Source: Glebionis coronaria (Eukaryota > Streptophyta > Magnoliopsida > Asterales > Asteraceae). From it: a DNA stretch of 64,000 nt. Positions 1-10,404 of this stretch are shown piece after piece; position 1 is the stretch's first letter; every line of letters starts with the position of its first letter. The notes beneath the pieces are model-generated. The model saw nothing but the letters and a program-made list of their open reading frames with translations. It had not been told where the DNA came from and did no database searches. A program made the translations under genes and the position numbers. The stretch covers positions 1,612,001 through 1,676,000 of the forward strand of contig JANFOE010000050.1 of the NCBI GenBank assembly GCA_025667525.1, written 5' to 3'.

Positions 1-500
1 GTTCTTGCAAAACTTCCTAGAACAAAATGAACGTAAAATCGTAAGTCAAGATACCATCATGAATGTGAATGGTGTCATGAACGCGAGCGCGAAAACAAGT
101 CGTGAAATTAGAACAAGGACGTAGACGTAAACAAGGAGCACAAATGCGAACCTTTGCCTGTCCCTATAACTGAGGGATTACCAAGTGATCGGATGAGCCT
201 TGGCGAGGAATGTGTCCGATCGATCCGTTGATTCTGAAATCCGTACGGATGTAAGGATTTTGCAGACTTGATTAAACTGTTGGCAATAACACAGATAGCA
301 TCTTGCTTTTTCTAAGTTTGCTTTAATCTGGTAACCAAAATCCGTGGAGATCTTGTCCCATTTCAATTCACAATTTCAGATGATGAAAACGTCCCAGTTT
401 GTTGGTGTCCTATCTTAACCTGTTGGTATGTCAGGTACTTAGATATGAACATAACTGTATCTTGCTTCGTAGGACTTGATACATAAGAGTTTGCGAAATT
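1..500 (-). pseudogene. Decayed integrase of R1
   Basis: The stretch YLTYQQVKIGHQQTG (about 363-450) matches the end of the integrase zinc-binding domain, normally CLTCQ-VKAEHQ-P, with both cysteines replaced by Tyr. It is followed by KWDKISTDF (about 330-366), which matches the WDKISMDF block carrying the first catalytic Asp. Near position 1, DLRFYVHFVLGSFA resembles the SDRD-RF block carrying the second catalytic Asp. Frames change repeatedly, so no functional protein is possible. The last catalytic Glu would lie outside the window. Confidence 0.7.
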
Positions 501-749
501 CTGAGTTTCTGAATCTAGAATTCTCCTAGCGTAGGATTTTCTATAACACCTAATGTAGTGTAGGCCTGTAGGGTTCTCTCCTTTACGCATAAGCTGAGTC
601 ATGGTAAGATTAACCATGCAAATCCATGTGATCCAGCGTGTCACTGTAATCAAACAGAATTGATATTGGAAAAATTTCCAGGGTGAAATTTCTCTTGTCA
701 TAGAATTTGCAACATAGTGCAGATATGGTCTTCCTGTTCTTCTTCTAGG

Positions 750-1141
750 CTTAAAGGAAATCAGGTTATCCTCAATGAAAACACTGATGAATTTGCTTAT
801 GAGTTCATGGAAACTTAATTTATTAAGTCCATAATGCTGTTGGAGCATTGATGAGACTAATTCAAAATCATAAATCTAGCATGACCGAGTCGTGCACGAA
901 TAGCAGTCATGGACATGTCCTGCTCTTTCACCCGTCACTATTGGCAGCATGATCATGAATTCGATCTTGGAAAAGTGATTAACACTATAAGTTTGATTGG
1001 ACATGTTGTCAATACGTGGAGGAGAATAACGGTCATGAATGGTGATTTGTTTAAAAATTGACGGTAGTCGACACATAATCTTATGTTACCGTCCTTCTCC
1101 TTGAAGGTTCTTCTGGAGTGTAAGGGACAATTTTGGAACAA
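750..1141 (-). pseudogene. Decayed reverse transcriptase of R1
   Basis: One frame gives KEKDGNIRLCVDYRQFLNK (about 1060-1110). This is the KKDG-RLCVDYR-LNK block of chromovirus RT. The next block, ITIHDRYSPPRIDN, follows in another frame (VTIKNRYPLPRIDD in intact relatives). Further on, KFISVFIEDNLISFK (about 750-791) corresponds to the catalytic FIDDILIYSK block, with the second Asp of the DD pair shifted or lost. The palm region between these blocks is largely missing or unreadable. The gene is dead. Confidence 0.78.
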
Positions 1142-1180
1142 TCCGTTGGTTATGCGTACAAGGACTTCAGTAGCCGTGTC

Positions 1181-1369
1181 TTACTGACAGCTAGAAAGTT
1201 TAGCAATCATGGCTAACAAAGCATGTGCTTGGAAAGCATAGATAATTTGTACAGATTTTCCTAATGGAAAATCAAGCTGAATGTATTCAGGAGCCTGAAC
1301 ACTACTATACATAATTATGAAGCGTAGCATGGTGTGCTGTCCATAGTCCATAATTAGGATAAAATTCAT
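1181..1369 (-). pseudogene. Protease C-terminal relic of R1
   Basis: The 62-residue frame begins MNFILIMDYG. This resembles the (F)D-ILGMDWL block that follows the aspartic protease domain in chromoviruses, and it is followed by a PLGKSV stretch typical of the linker to RT. The catalytic DSG/DTG block itself is not readable in the surrounding sequence. The assignment rests on position between gag and RT and on this one block, so it is tentative. Confidence 0.5.
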
Positions 1370-1644
1370 CTCGTGTCTGTCTGAGGAAATGCGTTAGCAG
1401 CTTGGATCTCATCATTAAACTGAAGGAAAACCTTCGTATGCGTGGGAATACGAAAGGCGTCCTTCATGGTCATGAATATATGAACTATGGTGAAAGAAAT
1501 GAAAGTGACATCGGCAACGTGACAGTTCTCACTGATGCGCCGATAATGGTATTGAACTTCTTGTGGCCTGATTAATACATGGCACAACAAAATAGATATA
1601 CCCTTGGAGGGTACCCTGAATTTCTTAGAAATGTTCCATAGTTG

Positions 1645-1835
1645 GACGTGAGTCATGTGTCTTGACTCGTTTCTTGGAACTATAAGCATGACATATGTCT
1701 TGACTGGTGTCTTGACATGTGTCTTCAGGAGGTATACGTGAGACATGTGTCTTGACTGATGTCTTGACATGTGTCTTCAGAAAGTATACGTGAGACATGT
1801 GTCTTGACTGATGTCTTGACATGTGTCTCGAGATG
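1645..1835. repeat. 52-bp tandem repeat inside R1
   Basis: Copies start at 1701 and 1753, with a partial third copy from 1805 and a degenerate copy before 1701. The unit itself is built from the shorter word GTCTTGACATGTGTCTT and variants. The array ends about 75 bp before the CACTA insertion point. It most likely arose by local slippage in the decayed retrotransposon, and no function is suggested. Confidence 0.85.
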
Positions 1836-1905
1836 TGAAACAAATATAACCACAATATAAGGTTATTATGCCAGAATTGGCGGATCGGTTGGACTACTAA
1901 TCCTT

Positions 1906-1936
1906 CACTACAAGAATCCTGGCAATTAGCCACGAA
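1906..1936 (+). repeat. CACTA left terminal inverted repeat
   Basis: About 29 bp are imperfectly inverted relative to 19950-19980. The outer 12 bases, CACTACAAGAAT, are identical, and the inner part keeps GGC-ATTA-C-ACG. The terminus is preceded directly by CTT. Confidence 0.92.
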
Positions 1937-2215
1937 AATTACCCACGTGCAATGATTTATGGGTATTTACCCACATGTTACCCTTGAATTGCCCACGATT
2001 AAGAAATTGATATTGTTGCAAATGTTACCCTCAAATCTCCCACATCTTTACCCACAAAATTACCCACAACTCTATACTTAGTGTGTAATACGTGGGTGAT
2101 ATATTCTCACCAAAATATTTCCCACAAATTTCCCATGAGTCGGCTAATAATGGGTAAATATGTGGTTAAATTCGTGGGTAACTTTGTATTACCCACAAAG
2201 TACTAAAATTCTATT
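1937..2215. repeat. CACTA left subterminal repeats (ACCCAC motif)
   Basis: The word TTACCCAC and its complement GTGGGTAA occur again and again in both orientations (for example near 1938, 1967, 2048, 2057 and 2170). In well-studied CACTA elements, subterminal repeats are the binding sites of the TNPA-type transposase. Here the motif is different but the placement is the same. A similar set is found at the right end. Confidence 0.8.
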
Positions 2216-3776
2216 TATTCGTGTGTATTTTTTTTATTTCTTATTAATGATTAGTACTTTACATATATAAATCGCTTTAAATGTGACATGTTTTGTGAGT
2301 ATTTTATTAGTCGCATCAAAATACCCTCAGTTACTTCTATAAATTCATTAACTTTGAATTTTGGATTTCTCAATACCATGTTACGTAATACAATGCAATA
2401 ATACCGGATTATTTTAATCTTGTTGACATGATATTGGTGTGCTAGTTGTTGTGTAATTCCCCATTGACCTGTGCCAGTTGTTGTATAATTCTACACTGAC
2501 CTTTAAGGATTTCGAAAGCCCGTTCAATATATTTTTTTAACACTTTGAACTTTTTCAAACTTCATTATTTTTTCATCCCTTGCCATAGTAAGCAATTTAA
2601 CAAACGTGACAATTCTAAAAAAGTGGATATTAAATAAAGAACGGCCAGTAGGAGTTTTTTTTCAACCGCTAAAAACACTAAAAATTCAATAAAAATAAAA
2701 ATATTAAATACATGATGACGCGATATATAGAAATGAAAGGCTTGATACAGTGTCTCGCGTAATCATGTGGCGTTTTCTCGAATCATTTGGGCTTGCTAGT
2801 TTGGCATGACACACCAAAACCCGGGCATGGGTATTATTGCCGTTTTTCGTGTTGTGTTTTCGAGGAAAACTGCCACTCGTAATACATCATATTGAGGGAT
2901 CTAAGTAAAAGTAATACCTTATGGTTAAGTTCTACATAAACATTCTTTAACCCTATATCATTCCTTTCCTTAGTATTATCATTACCATTGTTTGTGCTTG
3001 GTTAATATAAGTTGTGGTGGTGATTGGAGATGGTGGAAACAACTGTTAGGGTGATAGTCGGTGGTCGCGACAATGACGATGTTGGTAAATGAAGCAATTA
3101 ATAAAATTAGTGACGGTTAGTGGTGGTTGAGAACGACGGTCATCATAGACGATTGCGTACTTGTGATAGTCGGCAGAGGTGGCGATCGGAGGTGGAGGTG
3201 GTGGTAATGGTAATGGCGTGGTTTGGTGGTTTGTGGGTGATTATTGACGGTTGGTTGGTGGTTGCAATAAGCGCTTGTGGTATTTGGTATAGATGACGAC
3301 GGGATGTGGAGGTTGTGGAAGTGGTGATGATCAGCGGTGTGGTGGTGGTGACGCCTCGGTAGTTATTAATGATGGTGATAGAATGTGGTGGCGGCATCGG
3401 TTTAGGTGGTGTGGTTGTGGTAGAGGTGACGCCATTAGTAGCGGTAGAGGTGGCGGTCGCTGGTGGACAAATACACACTTGAATCTATGGTGATGTTGGT
3501 CGCGGTTGTAGGCGATGGTAGGGGTGGTGATTGTGCGACGCGTTACCATGGTGAGGTGGTAGCGGCCGGTGGCAGTGTGGTGGTGGCGTCAGAGAGTGGT
3601 GGTGTCGGAGAGTGGTGGTCTCGAGATTCGTGGTGGCGTTGGGAGAGTGGCGGTAGCGACAATGGTGGTGGTTAGGGATGGTGGTGGTGACGTATATAAA
3701 TGTAGTTTGGGAGCCAATCTTCATAAAACGTTTCAAATGAAAATGATCACACGGAATCCAATTGTTGATTTCTTGT
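2216..3776. other. CACTA interior, left part, with a GGT-rich block
   Basis: The first 800 bp are AT-rich and show nothing recognisable. From about 3010 to 3690 the + strand is dominated by GGTGGT, GGTGGC and GTGGTGG words. This low-complexity block yields Gly/Trp-rich reading frames on one strand and His/Pro-rich frames on the other. The frames are products of composition rather than genes. Runs of GG spaced by one or two bases could support G-quadruplexes. No transposase domain is seen. Confidence 0.6.
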
Positions 3777-4299
3777 TGAAATTGAGTATAATGCAGTTCG
3801 TTTTTTCTCAGTTCTTGCTAATAGAAAGTCCAACCAATATCGGGTTTTTAATTATTCTTGGTTGTTAAGCTTGCTTGGTTAATCTATTGCTAATTCAACA
3901 AATGCTTGCCAAACGGAAAAATATTACCTACGTATATGTAAAACAAATTGCAAATACCACGTTTTTATTCAAGTAAAAATTTAAAATGCAAAATTTGAAA
4001 CTAAAGGGACTGAAATTGTAAATTCTATGAACAATAAATGCTTGAAATGTAAACTCTAACAATTATAGGGACTAAAAGTGTAAAACTGTTAACTAAAAGG
4101 ATCAAAAATACAAATTCTATAACAAACTAACCAAAAGTGTAACAAATTAACAAAATACTAACTGAAATTTAACAACTTCCAAATTCCAGGGACTAAAACA
4201 ATGCAAACCCTAAAAACATGAAGATTAGCCAAAAATTAACACTGACAGAATTAAAAGGACCAAAGTGCAATAAAGAAAACTATTTAAGCAAAAACGGGA

Positions 4300-4815
4300 C
4301 AAAGAAGAAAATAAGCTCGTTTGAGCTTATTACTCAACCAAACTTGATGAGACCAATTGCAAAACGTTTCAAATTCAAAATAAGCTACGTGTGTCCAAGG
4401 AAATTTGCTAAAAATCAGAAATAAGCAAATGAGTGCTTATTAATAAGCTCAAAATAAGCTACAGCTAAATCTAATCAACCACAACTTGATTTTTCTATTA
4501 AAACTGATTAAGCAACTGATTTAAAGAATGGGAAATCAAACCAGAATGAATTTCATCAAGTAATAAGCTCTAAATCTGAATTAAGCTAAAAAGAGCTTAT
4601 GTTGACCAAGCGTTGACCAGTTTTTTTTCAAAAAGCTAATTTTCTCAAAAATCAAGTAACTCAACTACCTAAATGGATTTGTGAAGAAAAAGTGCTAAGT
4701 TTATGAAGAGGAAAATGAGATACAGATTTTCAGTTGTCAAGTTACAGAAACTTGAGTTAAGTCTACTTATCTGATTTTGGCTTATTACTAAGTGCTTATT
4801 GAATACTGTATTAAA
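4300..4815 (-). repeat. E1 LTR: clustered AATAAGCT / AGCTTATT words
   Basis: The octamer AATAAGCT or its complement recurs about ten times, in both orientations, for example near 4311, 4334, 4379, 4435, 4446, 4561 and 4594. Some form local inverted pairs, such as ATAAGCTCGTTTGAGCTTAT near 4312. The cluster is downstream of the presumed transcription start in element orientation, so it would be in the RNA leader. The same cluster is present in the right LTR at 15845-16360. Confidence 0.7.
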
Positions 4816-5952
4816 TCCTTCTAGACTCTGATTCTTTATGATGTAAGCTAAGTCTGAAAACAAATTTGGTGAAATTTCATCAAGTAATGAATTAGAACTA
4901 GTCAATTGAAAATGGCAAGTTTTTAAGACCAAAACTGAATGAAAACTGACCCAAACTATTCAAGTGCCATTTGCCTGTTTGACCTTTTTAGTGACTTGTA
5001 AAAGACTTAAAACAACTTGTTATCACTCAATGACTGTAAATGAACTTTAAAAATCCAAATCTCAATGCTTGAAAACTATTTTTGAGCTATTCCCAAACAC
5101 TCCTTTACTGATTTTTACAAACTTTTACAAATGCTTTTAGAGTTCTGAATTAAGCTGACTTAAAAGCTAAAGAAGTCTGAATTCAATGGTCAAAATGAAA
5201 AGTAATAGAGCTCAATACACTCAATAAACTCCACTAGAACTACAAACCAATTACAAGAACAAAAGAGACTGAATCAAAGCAGTTAACTAGAATTAAATCC
5301 AAATCAAAGAACAAGCAAACAGGTTTGAACTACTAACACTCTAAAATCTAGCAAACATCAACAACAAGCAACTTTTATCAAGCAGCCATCAAGTTTATTC
5401 TAAGAAAGTAAGCATGCAGTTAACTGTTGAGTGGAACAAAAATCAAGAAGCTTAAAACCTATTGAAGAATTCCTTTGAGAAGAAGAGGAGCGCTGAGCTC
5501 TCTTACCCTAGTGATAACCACCACCTTATCACTAGGAATCAATCAATCAACAATAACTGCTATCTAATCAACAAGAAACCATCATTCTGCTTGAAAACTC
5601 CATTGGAACTATGCAATGACTGAATTGTGATCAAACAGCTAGCAAACTTCACCAATGTCAGTCATGATCAATGATTGATCATAACAAACACTTATCAGCA
5701 ACACTAGTATCCAAATGCAGCAAGAAATGAACTGAAATGATAAGAACAATTTTGGCGGGAAAGAGTAAATTTGAATTTTATTAATGGAAAACGGTTACAA
5801 AGTTGTTACAAGGGTAGTAACTAACTAACTAACTCAAGAGTTTGTCAGACTCTTGAGTAGCTAGGGTAAGATTGAGGGAAAAGGGAAAGGAAAAGTAGAA
5901 CTAGGTGTTTTTACAAAATTAAGCTACAAATGAAAATGAAGTCTAATCCAGC

Positions 5953-5960
5953 TATTTATA
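5953..5960 (-). promoter_or_regulatory. Predicted TATA box of E1 3' LTR
   Basis: TATAAATA on the minus strand, about 870 bp into the LTR in element orientation, in a good plant TATA context (CTATAAATAGC). The identical site in the other LTR at 17498-17505 would drive the element. Position of the start site is inferred only. Confidence 0.6.
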
Positions 5961-6825
5961 GACATGAAGGAAGAGTTTGTTGGGGTTGGTAACGTGTCAG
6001 AACCAATCCCAGCTTGCCACGTGGAGAATTCTGCATATTGCACTTTGAAGGTATGAACAAGGATTTGGGTTTTCTTGATTGGATGGATGAAATGTTAATT
6101 GAGTTGCACCATTATGTTCGTCTCTTCAAATTGATCAACTTTGGTGTTTAAATCTTTCCATGAAATGGCTTCTATCTTAAACGCGATTCTGGGAAAATTT
6201 TTCCTTCTTGAAGATGCCACGTGTCAAATTCTGATTGGTTGAAAATCAGTCACACGGATTGCACTGTTTGGATTTGGTAATAAATGTGAGGCGGCTGAGT
6301 GGATATTAAGTATTTGATCCGTGTGCTTCCTTTTCCTTTCTCTCATTGGCTGAATTAGTTATCACATGGATCAATCTTGGATAACTTTCAAAAGTTGGCA
6401 GAACAAGTCCTTGTACTTGACAGATTATTGTTTTAAGCTACAATCTTCATTCTTTTGACATATTTGGTCCTTCAACTTCCATCCTTGAACAAAATGGTCC
6501 TTTGACTGAGTTGACTTGAGAGTTGACCAAGTTTGACTTGAATCTTGACTTTACATTATTTGCACTTTTAGTCCTTCAACTTTCATAACTTGTCAAGATA
6601 GGTCCTTATACTTCAAAGTCTTGTCACTTTTGATCCTCTTTTGTCTTTTTCATCCATTTGAGCTTGATTTTTCCTTGTTTTCTTGAAAATGTATCTTTTT
6701 ACCTACACAAGTGCACACAAACACAAACATACCACATAACACTGTTTTTGCCAAATAAATTGGTATTTTGCTTCATGTTTTAGGGTTATTTGTTATTAAA
6801 AGGATATGAGTTTAAGCTCATATCA

Positions 6826-6840
6826 AATTCCCCTACACTT
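6826..6840 (-). promoter_or_regulatory. E1 polypurine tract
   Basis: AAGTGTAGGGGAATT lies directly upstream of the 3' LTR in element orientation. This is the position where plus-strand DNA synthesis is primed in LTR retrotransposons. Confidence 0.85.
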
Positions 6841-8438
6841 GAACATTGTCATGTCCTCATGCAATATTATATTTTAAGGCTCAAAATTTTACATTTCCCT
6901 CATAATTAATCCACCTTGGCCATATGAGATGCATCTATGCTACTCTAAACTAAATGATGCATGATTTTGACTTTTAATAATGCAATGAATCAAAATACAA
7001 TTCTATCTATATCTTTTTGATTTTTCTTGAAATGGTTTTGATGGAAATAACTCATAAAGAATTCAATGACTTAGATTAGGGCTTGGGTACCATGGACATT
7101 TATCACCCTCAAGTTTCACTTTCCCCATACCAAGCTTAAAAATGGGATCATTGCATTCACAAGTAAAAAGTGCATCAACTTATTCATGTCAATTAAATGT
7201 GGAACCGGTTATTAATTGAGCAAATTGCTTGTGGGCAAATTTGTCATTATTCAAGTGTGAAGTATAAGAAGTGTAAAATCCAAAAATAAGAAAGCACGAT
7301 TTTAATCCTAAGTAATCTTCTCATCCATTACTTGAAAAACCGCTCACAATTAATATAAGTCCGTATTAAGAGTAATAAGTCATTCGCCTTATGTGTAAAA
7401 TCCTCATGTCATGCTTTCATAAGTAGCTACACACTCGCTAAGGAAAGAAAAATAAAACTCACGCAATAATTTACATCCGCCATCTTTTTGAGACTTTGGA
7501 TCTTCAACCCCGCAACCCGTCAAGGCAATATTGGATTGGAGCAATCTATTGAATCCCCGCAACCCGTCAAGGTAATATTGGAACTCAATAGTCACTATAA
7601 TTAACACCACACTGCCCCTCTTGGGAGTCTTGCATTATTTTTTTTCTTTTTCTTTTCTTTTTCTAGCCACTCATTTTTTTTCATAAGCCGCTCTTATTTT
7701 TCTTTATTCCTCACTAAGAAATTTGAAAAGAAGAAAAGGAAAAACACCCGCTAAATATGGAGCATGACATAAGTCTAGTACACATAAAACGTGCTAACTT
7801 AGAATCTTAAGACGTACTCATATCAACCATAAATGATTAGCCAAAAATGCATAAGAGATTACGAACCAATTAAAACCGTACTTGATTATTTATTAACAAT
7901 TATATACATGCGAAGAAAATAGAGGTCAAGAAGAGAAGGGTTTAGCCACAAGTAATTGCCATGAAGTCTATCTAGCCCTTTTACACTTGCTTCAACTCTA
8001 TCATTTCCCATTCTCCACAAATTTAAAATCTCAAATAATGAGATTGGTGGATGCTTAGCCTAATAGACCAATGAAGGACTACATGGTTAAGGATACTAGC
8101 TAGAGAATGCTAAGATAAGCAAACTCGGGTTGAGTCAAAATATCCATGGCGGGCCTAATATGTCAAAGAAGTCTAAACTTGTTAAAACCATGTTTTATTA
8201 TATTTTTCCACCTTTATATATTTTTGATGAAAAATAAAAGAAAAGATATATACAATGCAAATGTGCTATGCAAAATGAAAAATGATTGATGCAAAAATTA
8301 TGAATGCATATTTTTGTTGGCCAAAGTAGATCAAAAATTTGAAAAATGTTGAAAATTCATTTTTTCCATGTTATCATGCAAGACAATGACAAGTTCTAGG
8401 TAAGGTCACTTCGATAGAAGACCCCCCTACACTTAAGC

Positions 8439-8460
8439 TAAACATTGTCCTCAATGTTTA
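8439..8460 (-). other. Conserved stem-loop in E1 3' noncoding region
   Basis: Arms TAAACATTG and CAATGTTTA are perfectly complementary over 9 bp with loop TCCT (+ strand reading). An identical stem and loop occurs in E2 at 46973-46994, in the same place relative to pol and to a flanking purine tract. Confidence 0.85.
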
Positions 8461-8802
8461 AGAGCATGGAAGTATAAAAACTTCCCCTACACTTATGATA
8501 ATGAATAGACTTTGCTTAACCCAAGTTAAGGAAAGGACAACTATTAGTGAAATCATGTTTAAGCACAAGATGTCAATGAAAATTCACTAAAGTTACGAAG
8601 TGAACCGGATACAAGGGCCTCCTCCATAAGCTCCAAAGCATGAGATGAGTGAGCAACCCTACAAACAAGCATGAAGACAAAAGAAGGTCTCCCCTACACT
8701 TATCTCCAAATCTATGCCTTTATTTCTAACCTACAACACTCTAAACCTAGTTATACGATGCTTGAGTTAATGAGTCTCTAGCTCGACTCGTCCCTCAATG
8801 AA

Positions 8803-10404
8803 TTAATTCATGGGGAAAATGGGGACCTCTTGGACCATTTCAACGGAAATGTCCTCCCCAAAGTAGTGTTTAACACGGTGACCATTCACTTTAAAATTTG
8901 GACCATCGGGTTGGGATAACTCAAGGGTTCCATATGGAAACACTTGAGCAATAGTGAATGGACCGGACCATCTCGACTTAAGCTTGCCCGCAAAAAGCTT
9001 CAATCTTGAGTTAAAGAGGAGAACCGGCTCTCCAACTTTGAACTCACGATTCTTGATCTTAGCATCATGCAATTTCTTAGTCTTTTCCTTGTAAAGCAAA
9101 GAATTCTCATAGGCATTGGCTCTCAACTCATCCATCTCATTGAGTTGATCTTTCCTATGTGAACCGGCTTGGTTTAAATCAAAGTTAGCCCACTTGAGAG
9201 CCCAAGATGCCTTATGTTCTAACTCAAATGGGAGGTGGCACGCTTTTCCATAGACAAGCCTATAAGGAGTACAACCAATTGGTGTTTTAAAAGCCGTCCT
9301 AAACGCCCACAAAGCATCATCAAGCTTATCCGACCAAGAAGCTCGATGTTCTCCCACCGTTCTCTCTAAAATTCTCTTTAAACCACGATTTGTGACCTCG
9401 GTTTGACCATTTGTTTGAGGGTGATACGCGGTAGAAAGTCTATGATTCACTCCATATTTCTTCATAACTCTCGTGAATTGATCATTACAAAAGTGCGTAC
9501 CACGATCACTTATGATGGCCCGAGGTACACCAAATCTAGCAAACAATTGTTTCAAGAACTTTACAACCACTCTAGCATCATTAGTAGGTAAGGCTTTAGC
9601 CTCCACCCACTTGGACACATAATCCACCGCCACAAGTATATACTTGTTTCCCTTAGATGATGGAAAAGGTCCCATGAAATCTATTCCCCATACGTCAAAT
9701 ATCTCACACTCTTGGATAAAATTTTGTGGCATCTCATCACGTTGTGTAATTTTTCCTTGTCTTTGACAAACATCACAAAATTTCACCATCTCTTGGGCAT
9801 CCTTGTAAATGGAAGGCCAATAGTAACCCGAATCAAAGACTTTCTTGGCGGTGTAGTTAGGCCCAAAATGTCCACCCGTAGGTCCTTTATGACATGCCTC
9901 TAAGATCTTAAATGCCTCGGGCCCATCTACACACCGTCTAATGATTTGGTCCGCACATTGCCTAAAAAGATATGGATCATCCCAAAAGTAATACTTAACT
10001 TCCTTAAGAAACTTTTTCTTTTGTTGATAAGTAAGACCCTCAATAAGCACATTGCCCACAAGATAGTTTGCGATATCCGCAAACCAAGGTGTGGCATCCT
10101 CTTGGGAAGAGATAGACATGAGCTCCTCTAGTGGAAAGGATTCATTGATTTCTTGATGTGGGAAATCTCCTTGAAAAGGATGCTCAAGTCTACTCAAATG
10201 ATCCGCCGCTAAATTCTCGGCCCCTTTCTTATCACGAATCTCTATCTTAAACTCTTGAAGCAACAAAACCCATCTCAAAAGCCTAGGCTTAGCATCTTGT
10301 TTTGTCATAAGATACTTGAGAGCGGAGTGATCCGTATACACTATGGTCTTGGAAAGCACAAGATATGGTCTAAACTTCTCAAAAGCATATACTATAGCAA
10401 GCAA
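8803..10404 (-). CDS. E1 Pol C-terminal part: RNase H remainder and integrase
   Basis: This 533-codon frame continues the upstream frame after a TAG at 10405-10407. It starts inside RNase H ([15 protein letters not shown], then [11 protein letters not shown] with a catalytic Asp and [11 protein letters not shown]). The integrase follows, with an H-H-C-C zinc-binding domain (HKGPTGGH to CDVCQ, about residues 170-215). Its core carries catalytic Asp at about 242 (GIDFMGP) and 300 (SDRGTHF), and Glu at about 336 (QTEVTNRG). The last two are 35 residues apart, as expected for D-D(35)E. The GPY/F-like block [17 protein letters not shown] follows, and the protein ends FPMN without a chromodomain. 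All visible integrase catalytic residues are intact. Confidence 0.93.
   Translation of the reverse strand: MLAIVYAFEKFRPYLVLSKTIVYTDHSALKYLMTKQDAKPRLLRWVLLLQEFKIEIRDKKGAENLAADHLSRLEHPFQGDFPHQEINESFPLEELMSISSQEDATPWFADIANYLVGNVLIEGLTYQQKKKFLKEVKYYFWDDPYLFRQCADQIIRRCVDGPEAFKILEACHKGPTGGHFGPNYTAKKVFDSGYYWPSIYKDAQEMVKFCDVCQRQGKITQRDEMPQNFIQECEIFDVWGIDFMGPFPSSKGNKYILVAVDYVSKWVEAKALPTNDARVVVKFLKQLFARFGVPRAIISDRGTHFCNDQFTRVMKKYGVNHRLSTAYHPQTNGQTEVTNRGLKRILERTVGEHRASWSDKLDDALWAFRTAFKTPIGCTPYRLVYGKACHLPFELEHKASWALKWANFDLNQAGSHRKDQLNEMDELRANAYENSLLYKEKTKKLHDAKIKNREFKVGEPVLLFNSRLKLFAGKLKSRWSGPFTIAQVFPYGTLELSQPDGPNFKVNGHRVKHYFGEDISVEMVQEVPIFPMN

Larger units (their letters stand above)
1..1905 (-). mobile_element. 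R1 segment 1: pol end of a decayed minus-strand chromovirus (Ty3/gypsy)
   Basis: Translation of the minus strand gives, in the order expected for a gypsy pol, protease-like, reverse-transcriptase-like and integrase-like stretches, all split by stops and frameshifts. The segment ends exactly at the CTT target duplication of the CACTA insertion at 1903-1905. It resumes at 19981, where a gag-like stretch is found on the same strand. The LTR and PBS further right (33069-36076) fit the 5' end of the same element. The 3' end lies beyond the left edge of the window. Assignment of the pieces to one element is an inference from strand, order and the clean target duplications. Confidence 0.8.
3777..6825 (-). 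repeat. E1 3' LTR
   Basis: 3,049 bp, starting TGATATGAGC and ending TCAATTTCA in element orientation. It is nearly identical to 15322-18370 and of the same length. Visible differences include a Thr-to-Gly type change near 5650 (TTG versus TGG) and single changes near 3862, 5786, 5972, 6036, 6201 and 6693. Small open frames inside it (such as 4218-4424 and 4669-4932) recur exactly in the other LTR and have no recognisable product. Confidence 0.96.
6826..8802 (-). other. E1 noncoding region between pol and 3' LTR
   Basis: Nearly 2 kb without a credible reading frame. Athila elements often have an env-like gene here, and none is visible. Beside the LTR is the polypurine tract AAGTGTAGGGGAATT (6826-6840). 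Very similar purine tracts recur at 8421-8435, 8482-8495 and 8689-8701. Blocks around 7070-7160 and 7970-8180, plus the hairpin at 8439-8460, are clearly alike in E2 (45620-45700, 46570-46770, 46973-46994), although the LTRs of the two elements look unrelated. Such conservation suggests a cis-acting role, for example in reverse transcription, packaging or RNA stability. Confidence 0.8.

Noticed and set aside
3143..3868. Gly/Trp-rich or His/Pro-rich small proteins
   Set aside because: They come from GGTGG low-complexity sequence open on both strands, with no start context or domain.
4218..4932. Two small frames (68 and 87 codons) present identically at 15763-16477
   Set aside because: They are inside the E1 LTRs. 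Their identity reflects LTR identity, not selection, and no product is recognisable.
7404..7610. Possible env-like gene between E1 pol and LTR
   Set aside because: 68 codons only, with no signal peptide or membrane segment. The region is conserved as noncoding sequence instead.
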